A stretch of DNA of 64,000 nucleotides from Proteiniphilum saccharofermentans (GTDB lineage: Bacteria > Bacteroidota > Bacteroidia > Bacteroidales > Dysgonomonadaceae): assembly GCF_900095135.1 (NCBI RefSeq), contig NZ_LT605205.1:4030001-4094000 (forward strand), given 5' to 3'. Below the pieces are notes generated by a model that saw only the letters and a list, made by a program, of their open reading frames with translations, did not search any database and had not been told where the DNA came from. Position 1 is the stretch's first letter; each line of letters begins with the position of its first letter. Position numbers and translations under genes: made by a program. This document shows, piece after piece, positions 8,532 to 17,591 of this stretch.

Positions 8532-8559
8532 TAATGTTAAAATTGCAATTTTAACATTA
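8532..8559. promoter_or_regulatory. 28-bp perfect palindrome between sigma and anti-sigma genes
   Basis: The 14-base half TAATGTTAAAATTG at 8532-8545 is followed directly by its exact reverse complement at 8546-8559, with no spacer. It sits 40 bp after the sigma stop and 53 bp before the fecR GTG. It could be a dimeric regulator's operator. As RNA it could form a hairpin that tunes how much anti-sigma factor is made relative to sigma factor. No U-run follows, so it is not a standard terminator. Confidence 0.6.
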
Positions 8560-8612
8560 AATTTTGTCCACGAATTTATTTTAATATTGTCAATATATAA
8601 AAAAGAATTGCT

Positions 8613-9812
8613 GTGAATAAAATAATTCATACATCTCAGCAGACTGATCACTTTCTTCAGAATGAAGATTTCATCAAGTGGAGGCTATTTCAAACGAAAG
8701 AATCAGAGGATTACTGGAAAGATTTCAAGTTAAAGAATCCACATTTGGAAGTTGCCCTACAGAATGCCATCAGCCAGTTTGATGCCATTGAAATCAACAA
8801 GTATCATCTGTCAGAACATGACAAAAAGGATATTTATGATATGGTCTTTCAAAAGATCAACCAATACAAGAGACGCAGACTGATAATATGGGTAAGTTCT
8901 GCTGCTGCCATTATGCTCCTGGGTGTTATGTCACTTTTATTTATGAATCAGATGAATAAAGAGAGTGGGTATATGTCAGAGCAGAAAAATGAAATAATTG
9001 TTGGGGAAACATTGCCAGAGGAAGAAATTTATCTTATTTCAGCTGGTAAAAAAATAAACCTGGCTCAGAATGTACAAATTGGTCTCACTGAGGATGGAAA
9101 TGCCTTGGTCACGGACAGTACATCATCAAAAAAAGTGCTGACGTTAGCCAAATCAGAATTAAACAGATTAGTTGTTCCTTACGGTAAAAGATCAAAACTG
9201 ATACTTTCTGACGGGACTGAAGTATGGCTTAATTCGGGGACACAACTTGATTTCCCTTCTGAATTTAATGGGAATACACGTGAGATTTTCATTGAAGGTG
9301 AGATTTTCATTGATGTTGCCCACAATGCGCAGGTACCTTTTATCGTGCATGCACAGGATATGGATATTCGAGTTCAAGGAACCTCATTTAACATCTCTGC
9401 TTATAGCGATGAAAGCAGTAAGACCGTTGTGTTGGTCGAAGGGAAAGTAAGAATAGGGAGAGGGTCGACACATATAGCCGAGCTATTACCAAACGAGAAA
9501 ATCGATATCACTGAAAACAACTTTCTGAAAGAGACTGTCGATGTATCAGAGTATATCAGCTGGAGAAAGGGTGTGCTGGAATTTAACAGTACACCCATGT
9601 CTGAAATTCTGAGGAAAATCGGACGCTACTACAATGTACAATTCGACGAAAACACGGATGTGAAACTAAATGAACTAACCTGTACTGGCAAGTTATTCCT
9701 TTCGAACAATCTGGACAGTGTAATGACTTCGGTTTCTATACTTTCCTCCACGCTATACAAAAGAGAAAATAATACAATACATATCATTAAAAAAGAGATG
9801 CCTATGAAATAA
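8613..9812 (+). CDS. FecR family anti-sigma factor
   Basis: A 399-residue inner-membrane anti-sigma factor. It has a cytoplasmic N-terminal part (about 1-90), one membrane segment (LIIWVSSAAAIMLLGVMSLLFM, about 92-113), the periplasmic FecR domain (LVVPYGKRSKLILSDGTEVWLNSGT, VQGTSFNISAY) and the C-terminal DUF4974 domain (YISWRKGVLEFNSTPMSEIL). It is expected to hold the adjacent sigma factor until the STN domain of SusC signals. The start is a GTG at 8613. No nearer ATG keeps the N-terminal sigma-binding region. Confidence 0.92.
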   Translation: MNKIIHTSQQTDHFLQNEDFIKWRLFQTKESEDYWKDFKLKNPHLEVALQNAISQFDAIEINKYHLSEHDKKDIYDMVFQKINQYKRRRLIIWVSSAAAIMLLGVMSLLFMNQMNKESGYMSEQKNEIIVGETLPEEEIYLISAGKKINLAQNVQIGLTEDGNALVTDSTSSKKVLTLAKSELNRLVVPYGKRSKLILSDGTEVWLNSGTQLDFPSEFNGNTREIFIEGEIFIDVAHNAQVPFIVHAQDMDIRVQGTSFNISAYSDESSKTVVLVEGKVRIGRGSTHIAELLPNEKIDITENNFLKETVDVSEYISWRKGVLEFNSTPMSEILRKIGRYYNVQFDENTDVKLNELTCTGKLFLSNNLDSVMTSVSILSSTLYKRENNTIHIIKKEMPMK

Positions 9813-9839
9813 ATCCCTTAATAAGATATCAGAAAAAAT

Positions 9840-9863
9840 CGGACAATGCTGTCACATTGCCCG
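9840..9863. other. stem-loop between fecR and susC
   Basis: CGGACAATG (9840-9848) and CATTGCCCG (9855-9863) can pair with one A-C mismatch around the loop CTGTCA. It lies 28 bp after fecR and 60 bp before susC. No T-tract follows, so a role in termination is unclear. It could be a regulatory or processing hairpin ahead of susC. Confidence 0.4.
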
Positions 9864-9923
9864 ATCATAAAAAACTTAATTTACAAATAAACCTAATCAG
9901 TAAACTAAATTCATTACAAATGT

Positions 9924-12900
9924 ATGGAAGAATTTATTAAATCTAAACAAATTGCATATAAAAAATGCAACCGATGCTTAAAGATCATGAAGTTGTCGAC
10001 TTTCTTTTTATTTGTCTGCTTATTTAGCACAATGGCAGAGAATTTACTTCCTCAGCAAAAGGAGCTTACTCTTGAGCTGAGAAATGTGACTATTTCAAAA
10101 GCGATCTCCGAGATTGAAAGAACAAGTGATTACCTCTTTTTAATTACAGATGAGGCAAAAACGGAGCTTAATAAAAGAACCTCTATCCATGTAGACAAAG
10201 AGAGTATCAGTAATATACTGAATATTATCCTGGACGAAACTGCTCTGGACTATAGCCTGGTAGAAAGACAAGTTTCACTTTATAAAAGTACAAAACTTAT
10301 ATCCCGGGATAAATCCGAGTTGGTTACAGACGAGGTTGCACAACAGAAAAAAGCAATCACTGGAAAAATCACTGATAAAAACGGTGAAACCGTGATCGGG
10401 GCCAACATCATTGAAATAGGCACTACCAACGGGACAGTGACAGACGTAGATGGACATTTTTCACTCAGTGTGGAAGAGAACGCAAATATTCGTGTATCAT
10501 ATATCGGATATTTAAGCCAGACAATCAACACATCCGGTAAAACAAGCTTTGATATTATTTTACAGGAAGATACCAAAACATTGGAAGAAATTGTTGCAGT
10601 CGGTTATGGCACTATGAGAAAATCAGATCTGACTGGCTCAGTAGCTAGTGTCAAATCACAAGATTTAACCGCCTTCCCAACAATTCAGGCAATGCAGGCT
10701 TTACAGGGAAGGGCATCAGGTGTACATGTCCAAGCCACTAACGGCGAACCTGGAGCCGACTTTAAAGTGCGTATCCGGGGTGCAAAATCCATTAGTTCGT
10801 CAAGCGACCCATTAATCGTTGTCGATGGTTTCCCTGGCGTTACGATGCCGGTGAGTGAAGATATTCAGTCTGTCGAAGTATTAAAAGATGCCTCTGCTAC
10901 TGCTATTTACGGCTCACGCGGAGCAAACGGTGTTATTTTGGTAACAACCAAAAGTGGTAGAGTGGGAAAAGCCAAAATCGAATTTAACTCCTCCTATTCT
11001 GTACAGAACGTGCTTAATAAACTGGATTTACTTAAAACGGCTGATTATATCGATTATGTAAATGAAATTGAGCCTGGGAAACTGACAGGTACAGACTATG
11101 AAGATACCGACTGGCAGGACGAAGTATTCCGGCAGGGAGGTATACAAAATTATCAACTTTCTATCTCGGGAGGTAACGACGATAGTCACTATTATGTTTC
11201 AGGCGTTATTTACGATCAGAAAGGGATTGTGATTGATTCCAAATTCAAACGTTATTCGATCACCAGTAACCTTGATTTACAAGCGCTTAAGAACCTCAAG
11301 GTAGGCGTTAAACTTTTTGCATTAAGAGAGCAAAGAAATGGGACAGTGAACATGGAAGGGAGCGGTGGCGCCGGGCAGACCGGTGTCCTGTCGGCAACAG
11401 TTTTGACCGAACCTACCATTCCTGTTTATAATTCAGACGGGTCATACCACAGCTCTTTCATGACTGGTCTTGAAAGAGACAACCCCGTTGCCATTGCGAG
11501 GGAAATGGCTATTGAAAGCGAAGGCGACAACCTGCAGGCCAACTTCTTTGGAGAGTATCAAATAACAAAGAATTTAAAATTCCGGTCAACTTTTGGAGCG
11601 CAGACCTGGTCTAACCGCTACGGAAACTACTTACCCACAACCATGTATGGCGGCAGAAGTATCAATGGTCGTGGTACCATTGACGGGAACAGGGTTACAA
11701 ACTTATCCAATGAAAACTATTTCACCTTCAGTGAAAAGTTCAGCGAAATTCATGATATATCTTTAATGGCCGGTTATACTTACGAGTCATCTAAATCTGA
11801 ATTTTGGCGCGCCCAGAGCGAAAATTTTCTTTCAGACGCTTTTGATTTTTGGAACTTATCTGCAGGATCCAACTACAGAGCTCCTGTTTCCTCTTTAACA
11901 GAATCAGAGTTATCGTCTTTCTACGGAAGGCTTCATTATAAATTATTTGACCGTTACCTGCTTACTTTCACAGGCCGCTATGACGGATCATCAAAATTTG
12001 CTAAAAACAATAAATGGGGCTTTTTTCCATCAGGCGCTATTGCGTGGAATATTGCAGAAGAAAGTTTTATGGATGAGATACCTCAGATCAGCCAGCTAAA
12101 GTTGCGCGGCAGCTATGGTATAACAGGAAACCAATCGATTGCTGCCTACGGATCTTTGGCACTGATGAGAACAATACCCAGTGTTACAATTGGTAACGAA
12201 GTTGTAAATGCCGTCACGCCCAATACAGTAGCTAATAATAATCTTACCTGGGAAAAAACAGCTCAGCAGGATATCGGTATTGATTTGGGGTTATTTAATC
12301 AACGTATTTCAATTGTTGCTGACTATTATTATATGAAAACCACCGATCAACTGTTCCAGGTTCCCCTGGTTTCATACTCCGGTTACGATAATATGTGGAA
12401 AAACTTTGGTGCGGTCGAAAATAAAGGATTTGAATTTACCCTGTCGACCGTAAACTTTAACGGAGACTTTAAGTGGAATACCGATTTTAATTTCTCTAGA
12501 AACCGGAATAAAGTACTGGAATTACCTAATGGCGCCGACGTCTTAAGAAGCGTATTTCCAGGGCACATGGTTGGAATCGGTACTACCAATGTGTTGAGAG
12601 AAGGTTATCCCATGGGGTCGTTCTTTGGGTATATTTATGATGGGGTTTACCAGGAGGGTGATACTTTTCTTCCCGGCGGTGGCTTTGAACAGGTTGCAGG
12701 CGGTGAAAAATTCCGAGACATAAACGGAAAGCAGGATGGTGTACTTACAGGTCAGCCTGACGGTCAGTTGAACAGCGATGACAGGACGATTATCGGTGAC
12801 CCCAATCCTGATTTCATTTGGGGTTTAAATAATACCTTTGAATATAAAGGATTTGATTTGAATGTTTTTGTTCAGGCATCCCAAGGAAATGATATTTATA

Positions 12901-13316
12901 GTTTTACTTTGTTTGAACTGGAATTAATGCAGGGATTCAACAATTCTACTACCAGGGCGCTTGACCGTTGGACACCAACAAATACCAACACCGATGTTCC
13001 AAAAGCAACAGCTTCCCGCTCAAGAATTTCGTCAAATCGTTTTGTTTATGATGGAAGCTATGCCCGGTTGAAAAATGTATCCTTAGGCTACCAGTTGCCA
13101 CAGTCGTTACTTCGTGGCTCTGGTATCAGCTATGCAAGAATTTATCTGAGTGGTCAGAATCTAATAACCCTTACTGATTATCCAGGTTTTGACCCGGAGG
13201 TGAATTATTTGGGATCTACCGGTATGGGAACTACAAGTAATGTTAACTTAGGTTATGATTATGGAAGTTATCCAAGTGCGAAATCCGTTACTGTTGGAGT
13301 ACAGGTAAAATTTTAA
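9924..13316 (+). CDS. SusC/RagA-type TonB-dependent outer-membrane transporter with STN domain
   Basis: An 1,130-residue transporter. After a long basic leader comes a signal peptide core (KLSTFFLFVCLFSTMAENLLP). An STN domain follows at about 45-115 (LTLELRNVTISKAISEIERTSDYLF). Next is a carboxypeptidase-D-like domain at about 133-210 (ITGKITDKNGETVIGANIIE), then the TonB plug (EEIVAVGYGTMRKSDLTGSV, DVEVLKDASATAIYGSRGANGVILVTTK-type text) and a large beta-barrel ending in VGVQVKF. The STN domain marks transporters that signal through FecR, which fits the upstream sigma/anti-sigma pair. It works with the adjacent SusD to import a glycan fragment. The substrate is unknown. Confidence 0.95.
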   Translation: MEEFIKSKQIAYKKCNRCLKIMKLSTFFLFVCLFSTMAENLLPQQKELTLELRNVTISKAISEIERTSDYLFLITDEAKTELNKRTSIHVDKESISNILNIILDETALDYSLVERQVSLYKSTKLISRDKSELVTDEVAQQKKAITGKITDKNGETVIGANIIEIGTTNGTVTDVDGHFSLSVEENANIRVSYIGYLSQTINTSGKTSFDIILQEDTKTLEEIVAVGYGTMRKSDLTGSVASVKSQDLTAFPTIQAMQALQGRASGVHVQATNGEPGADFKVRIRGAKSISSSSDPLIVVDGFPGVTMPVSEDIQSVEVLKDASATAIYGSRGANGVILVTTKSGRVGKAKIEFNSSYSVQNVLNKLDLLKTADYIDYVNEIEPGKLTGTDYEDTDWQDEVFRQGGIQNYQLSISGGNDDSHYYVSGVIYDQKGIVIDSKFKRYSITSNLDLQALKNLKVGVKLFALREQRNGTVNMEGSGGAGQTGVLSATVLTEPTIPVYNSDGSYHSSFMTGLERDNPVAIAREMAIESEGDNLQANFFGEYQITKNLKFRSTFGAQTWSNRYGNYLPTTMYGGRSINGRGTIDGNRVTNLSNENYFTFSEKFSEIHDISLMAGYTYESSKSEFWRAQSENFLSDAFDFWNLSAGSNYRAPVSSLTESELSSFYGRLHYKLFDRYLLTFTGRYDGSSKFAKNNKWGFFPSGAIAWNIAEESFMDEIPQISQLKLRGSYGITGNQSIAAYGSLALMRTIPSVTIGNEVVNAVTPNTVANNNLTWEKTAQQDIGIDLGLFNQRISIVADYYYMKTTDQLFQVPLVSYSGYDNMWKNFGAVENKGFEFTLSTVNFNGDFKWNTDFNFSRNRNKVLELPNGADVLRSVFPGHMVGIGTTNVLREGYPMGSFFGYIYDGVYQEGDTFLPGGGFEQVAGGEKFRDINGKQDGVLTGQPDGQLNSDDRTIIGDPNPDFIWGLNNTFEYKGFDLNVFVQASQGNDIYSFTLFELELMQGFNNSTTRALDRWTPTNTNTDVPKATASRSRISSNRFVYDGSYARLKNVSLGYQLPQSLLRGSGISYARIYLSGQNLITLTDYPGFDPEVNYLGSTGMGTTSNVNLGYDYGSYPSAKSVTVGVQVKF

Positions 13317-13350
13317 TGTAGTCTGATTAATTCAATTTAAAACAATAAAA

Positions 13351-14850
13351 ATGAAATTATCAAAATTATATATATTACCACTATTAACACTTTTCGTGTT
13401 GGGTTGTACTGATTTAGTGGAAAATCCGGTTGGAAGACTGATTCCTGATGGGTTTATCAAATCTGAGAAAGATGTGCAGACGGCAATCTACGGAGCATAC
13501 GGAAAAATTGCCTCGGATAATTATTGGGGAAGAGAAATGGCAGCAGCGATTATGCTGCGCAGTGACATGGTTGATATTGGGAATCGTTCAACAGTAGCGG
13601 CAAGAATTCAAATCAACGACTTCAATGCAAACTCTACAAATGCTATGATAGGGACATTCTGGCCAATGGCATACCAATCTATAGATGCAGTTAATACAGC
13701 GATCGATGGTGCGGAGGCGCTCGAACCTACAGACGGCATAAAAGCCCTTATTGGGGAAGCAAAATTTGTACGGGCTTTTACCTATTTTAATCTTGTACGC
13801 CTTTTTGGAGACATCCCTTATATAGATGAACCCGTAAGAGATCCGGAAGCTGTAGCGACTATTTCCAGAACGTCGGAGTCAACTGTCTATCAAAATATTA
13901 TTGGTGATCTAAACTACGCCAAAGAAAATCTCCCCATGGGACATCCATTGGATGATATCCGTAGCAGGCCATCAAGAGGTACTGCATATACCATGTTGGC
14001 TGATGTATATCTGACTATAGGGAACTGGCAAGAAGCTTACAATCATGCAAAATGGGTAATTGACAATGCAGGAAGTCTAAACTATTCACTAGAAGCAGAT
14101 TATCAAGATCTTTTTGATTCGGGCAAACAAGACGGTATGCCGGAACATATTTTTGCTATTGAATACAAAAGAGGATCAGCATGGCCTTACGATTATGATA
14201 GTCACGCCGCATTTACGGGAATGTCAGGTAGTGATGAAGTCGCAGGCTTTGATGTTGCTGTCCCTTCGTTGGCAGTTTATTCCACCTGGGATAGCAGAGA
14301 CTATCGAAAAAAAGTGGCTCTTGCCGATAGCGCACATTATAATGGCCTGCTTGTGCCATATACTAAGTTTCAGGGTACACAACGCCCGCATATTGCCAAA
14401 TACTGGCGGCGAATGGGAGTTCCGCGTGACCTGGTTACTGATACTGAAAATAATTACGCCATCTACCGATTTGCAGAGGTTTTACTCACAGCAGCAGAAG
14501 CATTGAATGAGGTAAGCGGCCCTACTGCAGAAGCACAGGGATATGTAAACCAAGTGCGTGCCAGAGCACGGAACTGGGCAGGAAAAGCAACCGATTTTCC
14601 TGCAGACGTGAATACCGGAATTTCCAAAGATGATTTCAGGACCCTTGTCCTGGAGGAAAGGAGGCTCGAACTCAGCTTTGAATTTAAACGCTGGTGGGAT
14701 ATCAAGCGTCGGAAAATGGGAGATGATGTTTTCAAAGGGCCCAACTCCCTGGAACCTCATCCTAATTTTAATGACAACCAATATTTGTTGCCAATCATGC
14801 AGCGGGACATTGACTTGAATCAGAATCTGACTCAAAACCCCGGATACTAA
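13351..14850 (+). CDS. SusD/RagB family surface glycan-binding lipoprotein
   Basis: A 499-residue lipoprotein, 34 bp after susC. The signal peptide ends in a lipobox (LTLFVLGC, Cys19). The body shows the SusD pattern: an EAKFVRAFTYFNLVRLFGDIPY segment near 135, typical of the TPR helices, then RPSRGTAYTMLADVYLTIGNW and the C-terminal LVLEERRLELSFEFKRWWDIKR. It forms the lid of the SusCD complex at the cell surface. The pair defines the island as a polysaccharide-utilisation locus. Confidence 0.95.
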   Translation: MKLSKLYILPLLTLFVLGCTDLVENPVGRLIPDGFIKSEKDVQTAIYGAYGKIASDNYWGREMAAAIMLRSDMVDIGNRSTVAARIQINDFNANSTNAMIGTFWPMAYQSIDAVNTAIDGAEALEPTDGIKALIGEAKFVRAFTYFNLVRLFGDIPYIDEPVRDPEAVATISRTSESTVYQNIIGDLNYAKENLPMGHPLDDIRSRPSRGTAYTMLADVYLTIGNWQEAYNHAKWVIDNAGSLNYSLEADYQDLFDSGKQDGMPEHIFAIEYKRGSAWPYDYDSHAAFTGMSGSDEVAGFDVAVPSLAVYSTWDSRDYRKKVALADSAHYNGLLVPYTKFQGTQRPHIAKYWRRMGVPRDLVTDTENNYAIYRFAEVLLTAAEALNEVSGPTAEAQGYVNQVRARARNWAGKATDFPADVNTGISKDDFRTLVLEERRLELSFEFKRWWDIKRRKMGDDVFKGPNSLEPHPNFNDNQYLLPIMQRDIDLNQNLTQNPGY

Positions 14851-15007
14851 AGTCATTGTGAACATATGGTTTCAACCAATGATGTTTTGAAGACGATAAA
14901 ACAAATTTGTCCGGTCTAGGTTGATTCATTTCTGTTATATCTGTTTTACAGATGGAGAAATAGATCATCAGTATCTCAGACAGCGTTTTCAAATCGCCCA
15001 TTGTACA

Positions 15008-15057
15008 TTTTCATTGAGGAAAGAGTTGTATTTATCAACTCTTTCCCATAATGAAAA
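15008..15057. other. long imperfect hairpin downstream of susD
   Basis: GGAAAGAGTTG (15018-15028) pairs perfectly with CAACTCTTTCC (15036-15046) around the loop TATTTAT. Outside a small internal loop, TTTTCATT (15008-15015) pairs with AATGAAAA (15050-15057), giving 19 base pairs in all. It lies in the 318-bp gap between susD and the GH26 gene, which otherwise shows no gene. It may end or stabilise the susCD message, so that susCD and the downstream genes are expressed at different levels. Confidence 0.6.
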
Positions 15058-15089
15058 TTTAATCACCGTAATTTTTCTCACCACATTAT

Positions 15090-15109
15090 CCGATTATGAA
15101 TATAATCGG
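15090..15109. other. second hairpin upstream of the GH26 gene
   Basis: CCGATTAT (15090-15097) and ATAATCGG (15102-15109) form a perfect 8-bp stem with the loop GAAT. It sits 59 bp before the GH26 ATG, in the same gap as the larger hairpin. It could be an operator or a leader structure. No T-tract follows. Confidence 0.45.
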
Positions 15110-15168
15110 GTGAATCGGCCTAATCACTGATTAACAAAACAGTCATATAATATTCATAAACATTCAAT

Positions 15169-16176
15169 ATGCAAAGGACTTATTTTTTCATTTTGTTCAT
15201 CTTTATTTCTTCAGTTGCATTTTCAACTGAGCCTGTCAATCCTGCAGCCACTCAGGATGTAAAAAAAGTATTGAAATACATTATTGATCTGAAGGGAAAT
15301 GGTGTTTTGACCGGACAACAGAATTTGGCTGACAGTGTGACTAAATGGACAAACAAGGTATTCGGGATTACTGGCAAATATCCGGCTTTACTGGGTCAAG
15401 ATTTCAGTTACGGCAAAGAAGCTTTCAAAAAGCGAATGAATATTACAAACGCAGCCATTGAACAGTGGAAACTGGGAGGATTGGTTACCATATCGTGGCA
15501 TCAGGTTAGCCCAGACAAATGGGATGGATCGGCAAATGAAGGAGAATTCAGCGATACTCAGGTAGCAATGACAAAGGAACGTTTCCGAGAACTTTTGCAG
15601 GAGAAAACGGTAATCCATGACAAATATATTGCCCATATTGATACTATCGCAACTTATCTGAAAACACTAAGAGACTCAGGTGTAGTTGTTTTGTGGCGAC
15701 CTTATCACGAAATGAACGGAGGTTGGTTTTGGTGGGGAGCTAAACAGGATTTTAAAAGATTATGGAAATTAATGTATGATAGATATACAATTCATCATGG
15801 ACTGAACAACCTGATCTGGGTATGGTCGCCAAACATTTCTAACCCGATAGTTGAGTATTATCCCGGTGATGACTATGTTGACATTGTTGGTTTTGACGGG
15901 TATCCGAGAGATGTGCGAAATTGGGACAGCGATGAAACGTTGAAAAATGAACTGGACGAAATGAAGAAATTAAGCAAAAACAAAATTATCGCATTGACAG
16001 AAGTGGGATGGTTACCCGAGATGGAGTGGATGAAGAACGAACGCCCTGAGATTGTATGGTTTTTGTGTTGGTGGACCCACCTGACAAAAGAAAACACAGA
16101 GCTTACTATTCAACAGATCTACAACCATCCATACGCAATAAACAGAGACAGGGTGAACTGGAAGTCAACACATTAA
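15169..16176 (+). CDS. secreted glycoside hydrolase family 26-like enzyme
   Basis: A 335-residue protein with a signal peptide (TYFFILFIFISSVAFS). It has the GH26 layout: NGVLTGQQN near 45, GGLVTISWHQ near 104-112, WRPYHEMNGGWFWWG with the probable acid/base Glu181, and IIALTEVGW with the probable nucleophile Glu278. GH26 is a clan A retaining family, chiefly beta-mannanases, with some other beta-glycanases. The signal peptide has no lipobox, so it is probably periplasmic or secreted. It lies 318 bp after susD. Specificity within the family cannot be set from sequence alone. Confidence 0.85.
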   Translation: MQRTYFFILFIFISSVAFSTEPVNPAATQDVKKVLKYIIDLKGNGVLTGQQNLADSVTKWTNKVFGITGKYPALLGQDFSYGKEAFKKRMNITNAAIEQWKLGGLVTISWHQVSPDKWDGSANEGEFSDTQVAMTKERFRELLQEKTVIHDKYIAHIDTIATYLKTLRDSGVVVLWRPYHEMNGGWFWWGAKQDFKRLWKLMYDRYTIHHGLNNLIWVWSPNISNPIVEYYPGDDYVDIVGFDGYPRDVRNWDSDETLKNELDEMKKLSKNKIIALTEVGWLPEMEWMKNERPEIVWFLCWWTHLTKENTELTIQQIYNHPYAINRDRVNWKSTH

Positions 16177-16303
16177 AATCAAATGTCATCATTGAACGGA
16201 ACAACTTATTTTAAAGGATATTTAATGTATCATTCGAAATTGGAATGCAAGTGTATTAGAAAAAGTTACTATTCTCTATTCTGTAACATGAAGTTATTGA
16301 TAA

Positions 16304-17536
16304 ATGCATCTTTGTGTTATGTCCGCAACCAATGAAAAAAACAGCTGGATTCATGGTATCGGTCCTGGGCTGATCGTTGCCGCTCTTGTTTTTGGGCCCA
16401 GTAAACTTACCATCACTTCAAAAATTGGCGCAAACCATGAATATGGACTATTGTGGGTTATCGCTGTGGCGATCTTTTTCATGGCAGTCTATACTGTGAT
16501 TGCCGAACGGATCGGGATCGCTTCAGAAAAAACGCTATTGGCCATGATAGGGGAAAGATGGGGAAAAGGATTCTCTATGCTGATAGGAATCGCGATTTTT
16601 TTAGTTTGCACCTCATTTCAGGCAGGTAATTCCGTGGGTGTGGGTATTGCAATAGGTGAATTGACCGGTACAAGCAATGTTATTTGGATTATTGTGTTCA
16701 ATTGTATTGGTATCGGGCTCCTTTTTTTTAGAAAATTCTACAATGTCCTCGAGAAGGTGATGATGTTTCTGGTGGGGCTTATGTTGCTGGCATTTTTAAT
16801 CACTCTCTTTGAAGTGAAGCCTAATGTCACAGGAGTGGCTAAAGGTTTTATTATTCCACATATACCGGAAGGATCAATGGGATTAATCATTGCATTTATG
16901 GCATCCTGTTTCTCAATTGTCGGCGCATTTTATACCTCTTACCTGGTACAGGAACGTAAAAAAGCGGCGAAGGGACTTGAAAGCAGATCAAAAAACAGCA
17001 GCCTGACCGGAATTATTATTCTTGGGTTACTCAGCGCGATAGTGATGATTTGTGCCGGCGCAATTCTCTTTCCCCAGGGTATCGAGGTGAAAACCGCAAC
17101 GGATATGTCCATGGCTTTAGAGCCTGCCTTCGGGGTATACGCATCCGCGGTGTTCCTGATAGGGCTCTTTGCTGCAGGCTTCTCTTCCATTGTTGGCAAC
17201 GCTACGGTGGGCGGCACGCTTCTAAGTGATGCATTTGGCGGCGGGGGAGCCTTCAGCTCAAGTAAAACGCGCGTTTACATCGCATTGGTTATGATCGTCG
17301 GTGCAATCATTTCAATCTTATTCGGTGGAGCACCTTTAGAGTTAATTGTTTTTGCTCAAAGTATTACAATATTTATCGTCCCTTTAATCGGCGTTACCAT
17401 GTTCTTCATTGCAAATGATAAAAAGTACATGGGTGAAAATAAGATCAACCCCTTTTTAAAGATATCGGGAGCGCTCGGGTTAATTGTGATTGTTTTGCTG
17501 GCTGTGGTGAATTTCATCGATATTTTCCTAAAATAA
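16304..17536 (+). CDS. Nramp-fold membrane transporter lacking the metal-binding motif
   Basis: About 410 residues with roughly eleven hydrophobic segments, related to Nramp divalent-metal transporters (GPGLIVAALVF in TM1, LLWVIAVAIFFMAVY in TM2). The TM1 motif DPGN that binds metal in true Nramps reads GPSK here. The TM6 region reads IVGAFYTSYLVQE without the canonical Met-Pro-His. A metal substrate is therefore unlikely by motif. The position ahead of catabolic enzymes suggests uptake of an organic substrate. An in-frame ATG at 16319 (MSATNEK) could be the true start. The domain relationship is seen. The substrate is unknown. Confidence 0.75.
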   Translation: MHLCVMSATNEKNSWIHGIGPGLIVAALVFGPSKLTITSKIGANHEYGLLWVIAVAIFFMAVYTVIAERIGIASEKTLLAMIGERWGKGFSMLIGIAIFLVCTSFQAGNSVGVGIAIGELTGTSNVIWIIVFNCIGIGLLFFRKFYNVLEKVMMFLVGLMLLAFLITLFEVKPNVTGVAKGFIIPHIPEGSMGLIIAFMASCFSIVGAFYTSYLVQERKKAAKGLESRSKNSSLTGIIILGLLSAIVMICAGAILFPQGIEVKTATDMSMALEPAFGVYASAVFLIGLFAAGFSSIVGNATVGGTLLSDAFGGGGAFSSSKTRVYIALVMIVGAIISILFGGAPLELIVFAQSITIFIVPLIGVTMFFIANDKKYMGENKINPFLKISGALGLIVIVLLAVVNFIDIFLK

Positions 17537-17591
17537 TTTGCTGTTTCTGAAACGATAACCTGTTTATTTTTGAAATAACATTCTGTTCAAT

